In this document: piece by piece, positions 7,349 to 15,723 of the stretch
Layout: each line of letters starts with the position of its first letter
Position numbering within the stretch: position 1 is the first letter of the stretch
Origin: JBDUDR01 sp040002845
GTDB lineage: Bacteria; Actinomycetota; Actinomycetes; Propionibacteriales; Nocardioidaceae
Reading direction: 5' to 3'
Length of the DNA stretch: 19,480 bases
NCBI GenBank assembly: GCA_040002845.1
Contig: JBDUDR010000042.1
Location: 1 to 19,480, forward strand
Program-made: the position numbers and the translations under genes
Notes under the pieces: generated by a model
Databases searched by the model: none
Seen by the model: only the letters and a program-made list of their open reading frames with translations
What the model was told of the DNA's origin: nothing

Positions 7349-9669
7349 GCGAACGCACGGTCGAGCTGAACGTGTCCGGCATGACGTGCGCATCGTGCGC
7401 GGCTCGCATCGAGAGGAAGCTCAACCGCCTGCCCGGCGTCGAGGCCAGCGTGAACTTCGCCACCGAGAAGGCCCGCGTCTTGTTGCCGACCGATCTGACG
7501 GTGGAGGACGCGATCGCCACGGTGGAGGCGACCGGCTACGGAGCGGCCCTGCCTCAGCCGTCGGTAACCGCTCCTGCAACATCCGGGGAAGCGGGATCCG
7601 CAGACCGCCAGGACGATGCCGAGCTGGTGAGTTTGCGTCAGCGGCTGCGGGTCTCGGCGGTGTTGACCGCGCCAGTGCTGTTGCTAGCGATGGTGTCACC
7701 ACTGCAGTTCGACAACTGGCAGTGGCTGTCGCTCACCCTGGCCGCGCCTGTTGTGGTGTGGGGGGCCTGGCCCTTCCACCAAGCCGCGTGGATCAACCTG
7801 CGCCACGGCGCCGCCACTATGGACACGCTGATCAGTGTCGGAGTGCTGGCCGCGTTCGGCTGGTCGTTGTACGCGTTGTTCATCGGCGGCGCGGGTGCAC
7901 CGGGCATGCGGATGATGTTCGACCTGCTTCCGTCACATGGCACCGGCGCGCACGAGATCTATCTCGAGGTCGCCTCGGCGGTCACCGTGTTCATCCTGGC
8001 CGGCCGGTTCTTCGAGGCTCGCGCAAAGCATCGGTCCGGGGATGCGCTGCGGGCTTTGCTGGAGCTCGGCGTGAAGGACGTCGCGGTGCTCCGCGACGGC
8101 TCGGAGGAGCGGATCCTCGTCGACCAGCTCGCGGTGGGCGACCTGATTGTCGTACGCCCCGGTGAAAAGGTCGCCACCGACGGCGAGGTGGCCGAGGGTA
8201 CCTCGGCGGTGGACGCGAGCATGCTCACCGGTGAGCCGGTGCCGGTCGAGGTCGGTCCCGGGGACCAGGTCGTCGGTGCCACCGTCAACGCAGGTGGCCG
8301 ACTCGTCGTGCGCGCCACCCAGGTCGGCGCCGACACCCAGTTGGCGCAGATGGCCCGGCTGGTCGAGGCAGCCCAGAGCGGCAAGGCGCCGGTGCAGCGT
8401 TTGGCCGACCGGGTGTCGGCGGTGTTTGTGCCGATCGTCATAGCCATGGCCGCAGCGACCCTCGGAATCTGGCTCGGCGCCGGAGCCAGCCCCGAAGCCG
8501 CGTTCACCGCTGCGGTCGCGGTGCTGATCATCGCCTGCCCGTGCGCGCTTGGCCTGGCCACACCGACCGCGCTGCTGGTGGGCACCGGGCGCGGCGCCCA
8601 GATCGGCGCACTGATCAAGGGCCCGCAGATCCTGGAGTCCACCCGGCGGGTCGACACCATCGTGCTGGACAAGACAGGCACCGTTACCACCGGCCGCATG
8701 CAGGTGATCGAGGTCACCCCGATGATGGGGACAGACACCGACGAGCTGTTGGCGTTGGCCGGCTCGCTGGAGAACGCGTCTGAGCACCCGATCGCGCAGG
8801 CCATCGCCGCTGGCGCCAGGGAACACCTCGGCCACGACCTGTCCCCGGTGGACGACTTCGCCTCCACCCAGGGCCTCGGCGTGCAAGGTGTCGTCGACGG
8901 TCACGCGGTGGTCGCCGGCCGCCCGAGCTGGCTTTCCCAGGAGTGGGCGTTGCGCCTCGACCGCCGTCTCAGTCTTGCGCTCGACGCCGCCGAATCGGCC
9001 GGCCGTACCTGCATCGCCGTCGGTTGGGACGGTGCCGTACGCGGGCTGGTCGTGGTCGCCGACACCGTGAAGCCGACCAGCGCCCAGGCCGTCGCCGAAC
9101 TCAAGGCGCTGGGTCTGCGACCGGTGCTGCTCACCGGCGACAACGAACGCGCCGCCCAGACCGTCGCCAACGAGATCGGCATCGATGATGTGGTAGCCCA
9201 GGTGCTTCCACAGGACAAGGTCGACGTCGTACGCCGGCTGCAGCGGTCGGGTCGGGTGGTGGCCATGGTTGGCGACGGTGTGAACGACGCCGCCGCGCTG
9301 GCCCAAGCCGACCTCGGCATCGCCCTGGGCACCGGCTCAGACGTCGCGATCCAGGCCAGTGACCTGACCCTGGTGCGCGGCGACCTGCGGGTAGCCGTCG
9401 ACGCGATCCGCCTGTCGCGTCGAACGCTGGCGACGATCAAGGGCAACTTGTTCTGGGCGTTCGCCTACAACGTCGCGGCGGTGCCGATGGCCATGGCCGG
9501 GCTGCTCAGCCCGCTCATCGCCGGGGTCGCAATGGCCTTCTCGTCGGTGTTCGTAGTCAGCAACAGCCTGCGCTTGCGCCATTTCCGCGCCGTGTCCACC
9601 GAACGGGGCCTGCCGGCAACGCGGGGACCGCAGATGGCCTCACAACCCGCCGGCCAGGTGTCTGGCTGA
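7345..9669 (+). CDS. copA: Cu(I)-exporting P1B-type ATPase (CopA-like)
   Basis: A 774-residue membrane pump of the P1B-1 type. In order it has one N-terminal HMA domain (GMTCASC, Cys15 and Cys18), membrane helices from about residue 100, the actuator TGE in MLTGEPVPVE, the transmembrane metal motif CPC (398-400), the phosphorylation site DKTGTVT (Asp442), SEHP in the nucleotide domain, TGDN and GDGVNDAAAL. The last helices carry YN and a VSNSLRLR end typical of Cu(I) ATPases. It drives cytoplasmic Cu(I) outward with ATP. It is translated in overlap with the chaperone gene and shares the CsoR-controlled promoter. All catalytic residues are present and the length is normal for a single-HMA CopA. 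Confidence 0.93.
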   Translation: MSERTVELNVSGMTCASCAARIERKLNRLPGVEASVNFATEKARVLLPTDLTVEDAIATVEATGYGAALPQPSVTAPATSGEAGSADRQDDAELVSLRQRLRVSAVLTAPVLLLAMVSPLQFDNWQWLSLTLAAPVVVWGAWPFHQAAWINLRHGAATMDTLISVGVLAAFGWSLYALFIGGAGAPGMRMMFDLLPSHGTGAHEIYLEVASAVTVFILAGRFFEARAKHRSGDALRALLELGVKDVAVLRDGSEERILVDQLAVGDLIVVRPGEKVATDGEVAEGTSAVDASMLTGEPVPVEVGPGDQVVGATVNAGGRLVVRATQVGADTQLAQMARLVEAAQSGKAPVQRLADRVSAVFVPIVIAMAAATLGIWLGAGASPEAAFTAAVAVLIIACPCALGLATPTALLVGTGRGAQIGALIKGPQILESTRRVDTIVLDKTGTVTTGRMQVIEVTPMMGTDTDELLALAGSLENASEHPIAQAIAAGAREHLGHDLSPVDDFASTQGLGVQGVVDGHAVVAGRPSWLSQEWALRLDRRLSLALDAAESAGRTCIAVGWDGAVRGLVVVADTVKPTSAQAVAELKALGLRPVLLTGDNERAAQTVANEIGIDDVVAQVLPQDKVDVVRRLQRSGRVVAMVGDGVNDAAALAQADLGIALGTGSDVAIQASDLTLVRGDLRVAVDAIRLSRRTLATIKGNLFWAFAYNVAAVPMAMAGLLSPLIAGVAMAFSSVFVVSNSLRLRHFRAVSTERGLPATRGPQMASQPAGQVSG

Positions 9670-9725
9670 GTGCATCCGACGCGTGACGCCCCTCCCCCTG
9701 CCAGACGACCCGAAAGAGGCCGGCC

Positions 9726-12134
9726 ATGACCCAGGACGCCCCCCACTCCATCTCGGATCCGACGACGGCCGTGCTGGAGGTCCGCGGTGTCCAATGGGCG
9801 TCGTCGAAGAGCGTCGCCCAGTCGGTCCTGTCCCGACGCCCGGGTGTCCTGACCGTCGAGGCCAACCCGGTATCCCAGACCGCCACCATCACGTACGACC
9901 GGGACCAAACCTCGCTGGCGGAGCTGCGGCACTGGGTGCGTGACTGCGGGTTCCACTGCGCCGGCCAGTCGGTGCCGGCGCACGTTTGCGACCCGATGGC
10001 CGAGCCCGTTCCAACCGGACAGCCCGCGCGCGCTCATCATGCGATGACGGGCGAGGCCCCCGTGGCGAGCCCACGCGACGCCATGGGTCACGGCGGGCAC
10101 GGCGCGATGTCGATGGCCGACATGGTGCGCGACATGCGCAACCGTTTCGTGGTGGCCGCCGTGCTGTCAGTGCCGATCCTGTTGTGGTCCCCGATCGGGC
10201 GAGACGTGTTCGGCTTCGACGCGCCGACCCCGTTCGGGCTGCGCGACGACGTGTTCGGACTGCTCCTCAGCCTGCCGGTCATCTTCTACGCTGCATGGAT
10301 CTTCTTCGACGGCGCCTGGCGCGCGCTACGCGCCCGGACGCTGGACATGATGGTGCTGGTCGCCGTCGCCGTCGGCGCCGGATGGCTCTACTCGCTGGGT
10401 GTCACCATGACCGGCGGCGGCGACGTGTTCTACGAAGCCGCCAGCGTGCTGACCGCTTTCGTGCTGCTGGGGCACTGGTTCGAGATGCGCGCCCGGGGTG
10501 GCGCGAACGACGCTATCCGCTCCCTGTTGGACCTGGCCCCACCGATGGCGCTGGTGCTACGGGACGGGCAGCCCGTCGAGGTGCCGACCGCCGAGGTCGC
10601 CGTCGGCGATCTCATGCTCATACGGCCAGGCGCCAAGATCGCCGTCGATGGCGTCGTCGAAGACGGCGAGAGCGAGGTCGACGAGTCGATGGTCACCGGC
10701 GAGAGCCTGCCTGTGCACAAGGCGCCCGGCGGCCAGGTGATCGGCGCCACCGTCAACACCGCCGGCACACTGCGGGTCCGGGCCGCCAAGGTCGGGTCCG
10801 AAACGGCACTGGCGCAGATCGTCGCGCTCGTGCAGCAGGCACAGAACTCCAAAGCCCCCGGGCAGCGGCTGGCCGACCGAGCCGCGTTCTGGCTCGTGCT
10901 GGTCGCCCTGGTGGCCGGCACGGCCACGTTCCTAACCTGGCTGGGAGTCGGCAGGCCAGTGACCGAGGCGCTGCTATTCGCCATCACCGTTGTGGTCATC
11001 ACCTGCCCCGACGCCCTCGGCCTGGCCACCCCCACCGCGATCATGGTCGGCAGCGGGCTCGGCGCCCAGCGTGGCGTCCTGTTCAAGAACGCCACCGCAC
11101 TGGAGACCTCCGCCCGGATCGACACCGTCGTGATGGACAAGACAGGCACCCTCACCAAGGGCGAACCGCAGGTCACCGACGTACTCGTCGACGGGTTGGA
11201 CACCGTCCGGCTGCTCGCCCTGGCTGCCGCGGTCGAGCGCGAGTCGGAGCACCCGCTCGCCGAGGCCGTCGTCCGCTACGCCGAGGACCATGGCGTGGGT
11301 GCGCTCCGTGCCACCGGATTCCGCAACGTGGCCGGTCACGGCGCTGTCGCGCATGTCGACGGCCACAGCGTCGTGATCGGGAACCGGCGGCTGATGGACG
11401 CCGAAGGGGTAAACCTGGACGGACTCGGCCAACGACGCGACGACCTCGCTGCCGGCGGCCGGACCGCCGTGGTCGTTGGGATCGACGGCCGCGCGGCCGG
11501 GGTGCTCGGCATTGCCGACACCGTCCGAGATACCGCCGCAGCCGCCGTACGAGCGCTGCACGAAGCCGGCGCCCGGGTTGTGATGCTCACCGGCGACAAC
11601 CAGGCCACTGCCCGCCGGATCGCCGACCAGCTCGGCATCGACACCGTCATCGCCGAGGTGTTGCCCGGCGACAAGTCCGCCCAGATCGCCACGCTGCAAG
11701 ACGACGGCCGACGGGTGGCGATGGTCGGCGACGGCGTCAACGACGCCCCCGCCCTGGCCCAGGCCGACCTCGGCATCGCCATCGGCGCCGGCACCGATGT
11801 CGCGATCGAGACCGCCGACCTCGTGCTCATGCGTTCGGATCCTCTGGACGTCCCGATCGCCCTGCGCATCGGGCGAGGCACGCTGCGCAAGATGCGGCAG
11901 AACCTCGGGTGGGCGATCGGCTACAACGCCATCGCCTTGCCCATCGCCGCCGGCGTCTTCGAACCCGCCTTCGGTCTGGTGCTGCGCCCGGAGATCGCCG
12001 CCCTGTCGATGTCCGGGTCCAGCCTGCTGGTCGCCGTCAACGCTTTGCTGCTCAAGCGGTTGCGACTACCCTCGCCGGTCCCGGAGAGACTGCCCGAGCC
12101 GACGACCGGTCAAGAGTTGCGCCCCGCCGCCTAG
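9726..12134 (+). CDS. P1B-type metal ATPase with CPD transmembrane motif (CopB-like)
   Basis: An 802-residue P-type metal ATPase lying 56 bp after copA, with AAAGAGG 6 nt before the ATG. The catalytic core is complete: TGE in MVTGESLPV, DKTGTLT (Asp471), SEHP, TGDN and GDGVNDAPAL. The transmembrane metal motif is Cys427-Pro428-Asp429, where CopA has CPC and CopB has CPH. The N-terminus (about 15-75) has the HMA fold pattern, but WASS replaces the CxxC. It is followed by scattered Cys (74, 78, 88) and a His/Met-rich segment (about 104-130, HH, HGGHGAMSM) like CopB. The last helix region reads MSGSS, as in CopB-like pumps. It is likely a copper or related metal exporter; substrate and oxidation state are uncertain. 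It probably follows copA in the same transcript. Confidence 0.88.
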   Translation: MTQDAPHSISDPTTAVLEVRGVQWASSKSVAQSVLSRRPGVLTVEANPVSQTATITYDRDQTSLAELRHWVRDCGFHCAGQSVPAHVCDPMAEPVPTGQPARAHHAMTGEAPVASPRDAMGHGGHGAMSMADMVRDMRNRFVVAAVLSVPILLWSPIGRDVFGFDAPTPFGLRDDVFGLLLSLPVIFYAAWIFFDGAWRALRARTLDMMVLVAVAVGAGWLYSLGVTMTGGGDVFYEAASVLTAFVLLGHWFEMRARGGANDAIRSLLDLAPPMALVLRDGQPVEVPTAEVAVGDLMLIRPGAKIAVDGVVEDGESEVDESMVTGESLPVHKAPGGQVIGATVNTAGTLRVRAAKVGSETALAQIVALVQQAQNSKAPGQRLADRAAFWLVLVALVAGTATFLTWLGVGRPVTEALLFAITVVVITCPDALGLATPTAIMVGSGLGAQRGVLFKNATALETSARIDTVVMDKTGTLTKGEPQVTDVLVDGLDTVRLLALAAAVERESEHPLAEAVVRYAEDHGVGALRATGFRNVAGHGAVAHVDGHSVVIGNRRLMDAEGVNLDGLGQRRDDLAAGGRTAVVVGIDGRAAGVLGIADTVRDTAAAAVRALHEAGARVVMLTGDNQATARRIADQLGIDTVIAEVLPGDKSAQIATLQDDGRRVAMVGDGVNDAPALAQADLGIAIGAGTDVAIETADLVLMRSDPLDVPIALRIGRGTLRKMRQNLGWAIGYNAIALPIAAGVFEPAFGLVLRPEIAALSMSGSSLLVAVNALLLKRLRLPSPVPERLPEPTTGQELRPAA

Positions 12135-12263
12135 GTCGTCTTAGCACTTGGTGAGGCGGCCGCCCAGCCGTGGCGCCCAGGAGTCGTTCCCGACGAAACC
12201 AGCCCGGCTCGCGGCCGTGACGGCAGCTCATTCACAGCAACCGGTAAGGCAAATGCGTCAGCA

Positions 12264-12292
12264 TTGGCTGGACTCAGCGATCGCTGTATCGT
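12264..12292 (+). promoter_or_regulatory. cmtR operon promoter (leaderless)
   Basis: TTGGCT (12264-12269), a 17-bp spacer and TATCGT (12287-12292, fitting TANNNT). The predicted transcription start about 7 nt downstream falls on the ATG at 12299, so the mRNA should be leaderless. This fits the absence of a well-spaced ribosome binding site. Confidence 0.65.
12275..12286. promoter_or_regulatory. Probable CmtR operator palindrome
   Basis: CAGCGATCGCTG is a perfect 12-bp palindrome in the promoter spacer, directly against the -10 element. A dimeric ArsR-family repressor bound there would block RNA polymerase. Assignment to CmtR is inferred from position. Confidence 0.55.
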
Positions 12293-12298
12293 AAGGTC

Positions 12299-12640
12299 AT
12301 GCTGCGGCTTGAGACACATTTGGACGCCATCACCCGTATCGGGCGGGCGCTCGCTGATGCCACTCGGTGCCGGATTCTGCTCCTGCTGTCCGAGGGTCCC
12401 AACTACCCGGCCGTCATCGCGGAGTCGTTGGCGCTGACTCGAACCAACGTTAGCAACCACCTGGCCTGTCTGCGTGGCTGTGGTCTGGTCATCGCTCATC
12501 CCGAGGGACGGCAGGTGCGCTACGAGCTGGCGCAACAGCAGCTCGCGCACGCGCTCGGTGACCTTCTGGACGTCGTGCTGGCGGTCGACGAGACCGACCA
12601 CTGTGCGCCAGTGCCGAGATCGCTGGCAGTCCTGCCGTGA
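12299..12640 (+). CDS. cmtR: CmtR-like Cd(II)/Pb(II)-sensing ArsR-family repressor
   Basis: A 113-residue winged-helix repressor. The recognition helix segment LTRTNVSNHLACLRGCGLV and the wing EGRQVRYEL match the ArsR/SmtB family and closely recall mycobacterial CmtR. The metal-binding cysteines fall at exactly the CmtR numbers: Cys57, Cys61 and Cys102. In CmtR this trio senses Cd(II) and Pb(II), and metal binding lowers DNA affinity. ATG 12299 is supported by this residue numbering and by the leaderless promoter. The stop overlaps the next start (GTGA, 12637-12640). The regulator leads an operon with two CDF exporters, which it probably represses along with itself. Confidence 0.9.
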   Translation: MLRLETHLDAITRIGRALADATRCRILLLLSEGPNYPAVIAESLALTRTNVSNHLACLRGCGLVIAHPEGRQVRYELAQQQLAHALGDLLDVVLAVDETDHCAPVPRSLAVLP

Positions 12641-13263
12641 CTGCTGCTTCGACTGGCATCGATTTTGAGCGGGGCAGGTTGCGGCGTCGAGCCCAGTTGC
12701 TTGCTTGGGCCACGATCGGCTACAACACGCTCGAAGCGGTCGTTGCTATCAGCGCGGGAGTCATCGCCAGCTCTGTCGCGCTCGTCTCGTTCGGTCTTGA
12801 CTCCTGCGTCGAAGTGTTGTCCGCGTTGGCGGTGTCCTGGCAGTTCGCTGGGCGAGGTGTTCGCTCTGAGGAACGTGAGGCGCGGACGCTCCGGTTCGTG
12901 GCTATCGCCTTCTTCGCCCTTGCCCTATACGTCGCAATCGACAGTCTGCGCGCGCTGTTCATCGAGACACGTCCTGAAACCAGCGTCGTCGGTATGGTCC
13001 TGGCTGCCTCTTCGTTAGTGGTGATGCCGATCTTGAGCCTCGCCAAGCGCCGCACCGGCCGAGGACTCGGTTCAGCCGCCGTGGTGGCTGACTCCACACA
13101 GACATTGCTCTGCACCTATCTGTCGGGCGTCCTGCTGGCCGGACTTCTGTTGAACACCCTGCTCGGCTGGTGGTGGGCAGATCCCGTCGCGGGATTGGTC
13201 ATCGCCACGGTCGCCCTGCGGGAGGGGATCGAGGCCTGGCGCGGCGAGGAGGATTGCTGCTGA
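12637..13263 (+). CDS. Atypical CDF-like cation efflux transporter without cytoplasmic domain
   Basis: A 208-residue membrane protein with about six predicted helices, matching the transmembrane part of cation diffusion facilitators but stopping before the usual cytoplasmic domain. Where CDF proteins have Asp/His-x3-Asp pairs, it has Asp55-x3-Glu59 in FGLDSCVEV and Gln155-x3-Cys159 in ADSTQTLLC. Further Cys are at 57 and at the C-terminus (EEDCC). Soft-metal transport (Cd, Pb or Zn) would fit the CmtR neighbour. The family appears conserved by recall, so the changes are unlikely to be damage. The GTG start overlaps the cmtR stop, and the stop shares its last base with the next ATG, so translation of all three genes is coupled. 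Confidence 0.8.
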   Translation: MTAASTGIDFERGRLRRRAQLLAWATIGYNTLEAVVAISAGVIASSVALVSFGLDSCVEVLSALAVSWQFAGRGVRSEEREARTLRFVAIAFFALALYVAIDSLRALFIETRPETSVVGMVLAASSLVVMPILSLAKRRTGRGLGSAAVVADSTQTLLCTYLSGVLLAGLLLNTLLGWWWADPVAGLVIATVALREGIEAWRGEEDCC

Positions 13264-14237
13264 TGGCAACCAAGAATGAATCGGACCATGGCCATGGCCA
13301 CGGCGTGACGGCCAACGCCGACCAGCGCTACCTGGCCGGCGCCTTGACGCTCATCGTCGGTTTCATGGCCGTCGAGGTCATCATCGGGATCGCCGCCGGC
13401 TCACTGGCCCTGATCTCCGACGCCGGCCACATGCTGACGGACGCCGTCGCCATCGGGCTCGCTCTGGTCGCGATACGGCTGGCTGCCCGCCCGGCTCAGG
13501 GAGTCTTCACCTACGGCTTGAAGCGGGCCGAGATCTTGTCCGCCCAAGCCAATGGCATCACCCTTGCGCTGTTGGTCGTCTACTTCGTCTACGAAGCCAT
13601 CTCGCGGCTCATCGCACCGCCGGCGGTCGATGGCGCTCTCGTCACCATCACCGCTGGTGTCGGGATCGTGATCAACGTTGGCGCAACGTGGCTGCTGAGC
13701 CGAGCCAACCGCAGCAGCTTGAACGTCGAGAGCGTCTTCCAGCACATCCTCAACGATCTGTTCGCCTTCATCGCCACCGGCATTGCCGGACTGCTCATCT
13801 GGTTGGCCGACTTCCGCCAAGCCGACGCCATCGCCGCCCTCATCGTCGCCGCCCTGATGGCCAAGGCCAGCTACGGTCTCCTGCGCGAAAGTGGTCGGGT
13901 GTTTTTGGAGGCCGCACCCCGCGGTACCAACCCCGCCGAACTCGACCAAGCCATCCGCGAACTCGATGGTGTCGTTGATGTCCACGAACTACACGTCTGG
14001 GAAGTCACCTCGGGTTTCCCGGCACTGTCGGCTCACGTGCTGGTCAGCCCGGCCAAGGACTGCCACGAGCGCCGCGCTGCCATTGAGAATGTGCTGGATG
14101 AGCGTTTCAACATCCGACACACGACGCTACAAGTCGACCACAAACAGGACCTCGTCGCTACTCAACAGTTACGCCGACGCCTGGAGCCGGAACTTGGCGA
14201 GCGGGCGTGTGACGGAACCGAACACCCTGGTCATTAG
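13263..14237 (+). CDS. czcD: CDF-family Zn/Cd/Co efflux transporter (CzcD/ZitB-like)
   Basis: A 324-residue proton-coupled metal exporter of the cation diffusion facilitator family. A His-rich start (HGHGHG, 9-13) leads into six membrane helices. Both metal pairs are intact: SDAGHMLTD (His56, Asp60) in helix 2 and FQHILND (His161, Asp165) in helix 5. The cytoplasmic domain contains the typical DVHELHVWEVTSG segment and ends with conserved HTTLQVDH. AGGAGGA at 13247-13253 lies 9 nt before ATG 13263; the same frame is open further upstream inside the previous gene, but homology begins here. Zn(II), Cd(II) and Co(II) are usual substrates. It is third in the cmtR operon. Confidence 0.92.
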   Translation: MATKNESDHGHGHGVTANADQRYLAGALTLIVGFMAVEVIIGIAAGSLALISDAGHMLTDAVAIGLALVAIRLAARPAQGVFTYGLKRAEILSAQANGITLALLVVYFVYEAISRLIAPPAVDGALVTITAGVGIVINVGATWLLSRANRSSLNVESVFQHILNDLFAFIATGIAGLLIWLADFRQADAIAALIVAALMAKASYGLLRESGRVFLEAAPRGTNPAELDQAIRELDGVVDVHELHVWEVTSGFPALSAHVLVSPAKDCHERRAAIENVLDERFNIRHTTLQVDHKQDLVATQQLRRRLEPELGERACDGTEHPGH

Positions 14238-14320
14238 CCCCTTTACCCGCGCCTTGGCCTCATGGATGTAGGGCAGGCGAACTAAACCGTTGCTCCTGGA
14301 CGGTCAGGTCGGGCGGGGGG

Positions 14321-14787
14321 TTAGTGCGCGCCGGCGGGGCTGGTGTGGATCGTGGCGGCGGTGAGTCGTCGGACCTGGTCGAGTAGCTGGGCTTCGGCGT
14401 GGTGGGCGAGGTCGGCTTGCCGCGACGTCGCGCCGGTGGAGGAGCCGGTCGATCGCTTCGTAGGCGGCCAGCACCGACGACAGGGTGATCATTGCGACGA
14501 CGAACAGCCCGCCGAGGTCTTCGGCCCGCCCGAAAGCCGTGGGAGTAGCGCTTGGTCGGTGACCGCCGGGCGAGCCGGAACGCGATCAGCAGGGGCATCG
14601 CGGTGACAGCGTCAGCCAAGTTGTGCAGGGTGTCACCGAGCAGTGCGACCGATCCGGACAGTACAACGACGATGGGTTGGAGGGCGGCGGTGACCGGCAA
14701 GCTGATCAACAGTGCCCGCCGCACGGCATCCGGGCTGAATCCGAGCTCCATCCCGATCTCCGGCGGCAACCAACCGCTCGTGTACAT
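14321..14787 (-). pseudogene. Decayed CDF-family transporter remnant
   Basis: A third CDF gene is present only in pieces on the minus strand. From 14787 down to about 14530 one frame encodes helices 1-3, including SVALLGDTLHNLADAV (the helix 2 metal pair) and a KRYSHGFRAG loop. Near 14522-14535 the match moves to another frame, which continues AEDLGGLFVVAMITLSSVLAAYEAIDRLL to about 14435. The next segment, in the third frame (14434 to the TAA at 14321), reads RQADLAHHAEAQLLDQVRRL and TAATIHT, like the end of a CDF cytoplasmic domain. Helices 5-6 and most of that domain are missing. So there is at least one frameshift plus an internal deletion. The true start is uncertain, and no good ribosome binding site precedes 14787. 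Confidence 0.75.
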
Positions 14788-14902
14788 GCGCTCGGCCAGG
14801 TTAGCCGCACGCGCAAGACACCAAGCGCTAAACCTTGCGATGACTTCGGTCGCGGCGGGAGTATGTGACGACCACCACACTCCTCTGGGGAAAGGAATGA
14901 CT

Positions 14903-15670
14903 ATGCGCAAGACGTCGTTCGGAGCTGCCGCCATCGCGGCTCTTCTGATCTTCGCGTTCGCCAACCCCGCGAACGCCAATCACTCCTGGAACGGTTACCA
15001 CTGGGCACGAACGAGTAACCCGTTCACGTTGATGTTGGGCGACAACGTGGACTCGACCTGGGACTCTTATCTGCGCACCACGTCGAGCGACTGGAGCCAG
15101 TCCACCGTGCTCGATACGACCGTCGTCGCGGGACAGACGAGGCCGAGGCATTGCGGGGCAACTTCTGGCCGTGTCGAGGTGTGCAATGCCAAGTACGGCA
15201 ACAACGGCTGGTTGGGCATTGCATCGATCTGGGTGACGGGTGGGGTTCACATCACCCAGGGCACGGTGAAGGTGAACGACACGTACTTCTCGACCGCGCA
15301 GTACAACACGCCGGCGTGGCGGAACCTGGTCATGTGCCAGGAGGTCGGGCACACCTTTGGACTGGACCACCAGGACACCAACTTCACCAACCCCAACCTC
15401 GGTACGTGCATGGACTACACCAACCTCCCGGAATCGAACCAGCACCCCAACCAGCATGACTACGACGAGCTGGTCACGATCTACACGCATCTCGACAACT
15501 TCACGACCGTTGGAACCAGCACGGCACCGGGTCAGGGCCACGCGGTCGGCAACGCGCCTCGCTCTTGGGGCAAGCTTGTCAGCGGTTCAGCGCGGCACGG
15601 CATAGCGACCTATGTCCGCGACCTCGGTGGCGGCAACAAGGTGATCACCCAGGTCATCTGGGTCCGGTAA
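14903..15670 (+). CDS. Secreted metzincin-like protein with Gln replacing the first zinc His
   Basis: A 255-residue exported protein. The signal peptide (RK, hydrophobic 6-20, ANA before NHSW) is clear. The core has the metzincin layout QEVGHTFGLDH (146-156), where the canonical motif is HExxHxxGxxH. Glu147, His150 and His156 are kept but position 146 is Gln. A downstream CMDYT (Met170) matches the Met-turn. The preceding Cys (MCQE) and Cys169 could pair. I recall similar QE-containing proteins in other actinobacteria, so this may be a real subfamily with altered zinc binding. The ATG at 14903 is preferred over 14897 because AAAGGA (14891-14896) has proper spacing only to the former. A hairpin terminator follows. 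Activity is unknown. Confidence 0.75.
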   Translation: MRKTSFGAAAIAALLIFAFANPANANHSWNGYHWARTSNPFTLMLGDNVDSTWDSYLRTTSSDWSQSTVLDTTVVAGQTRPRHCGATSGRVEVCNAKYGNNGWLGIASIWVTGGVHITQGTVKVNDTYFSTAQYNTPAWRNLVMCQEVGHTFGLDHQDTNFTNPNLGTCMDYTNLPESNQHPNQHDYDELVTIYTHLDNFTTVGTSTAPGQGHAVGNAPRSWGKLVSGSARHGIATYVRDLGGGNKVITQVIWVR

Positions 15671-15686
15671 CAACGAGCCGCTGGGC

Positions 15687-15720
15687 GATGGGCACCCGGC
15701 ATCGGGACTGGGTGCCCATC
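15687..15720. terminator. Bidirectional hairpin terminator
   Basis: An 11-bp perfect stem (15687-15697 GATGGGCACCC with 15710-15720) with a 12-nt loop sits between two convergent genes whose stops are 17 bp and 4 bp away. It has little T-tract (CGTTT follows on the plus side), as is usual in high-GC genomes. Confidence 0.75.
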
Positions 15721-15723
15721 CGT

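Noticed and set aside
7933..9306. 457-residue minus-strand frame opposite copA
   Set aside because: Antisense to conserved ATPase motifs, with no recognisable domain or ribosome binding site.
9986..12154. 722-residue open frame overlapping the second ATPase
   Set aside because: Extremely Arg-rich, no family motifs, and lies fully in another frame of a clear P-type ATPase; a shadow frame typical of high-GC DNA.
14552..14902. N-terminal extension of the metzincin-like frame
   Set aside because: It would put a signal peptide in mid-protein and reads through the antisense of the CDF remnant; the start at 14903 has a proper ribosome binding site.
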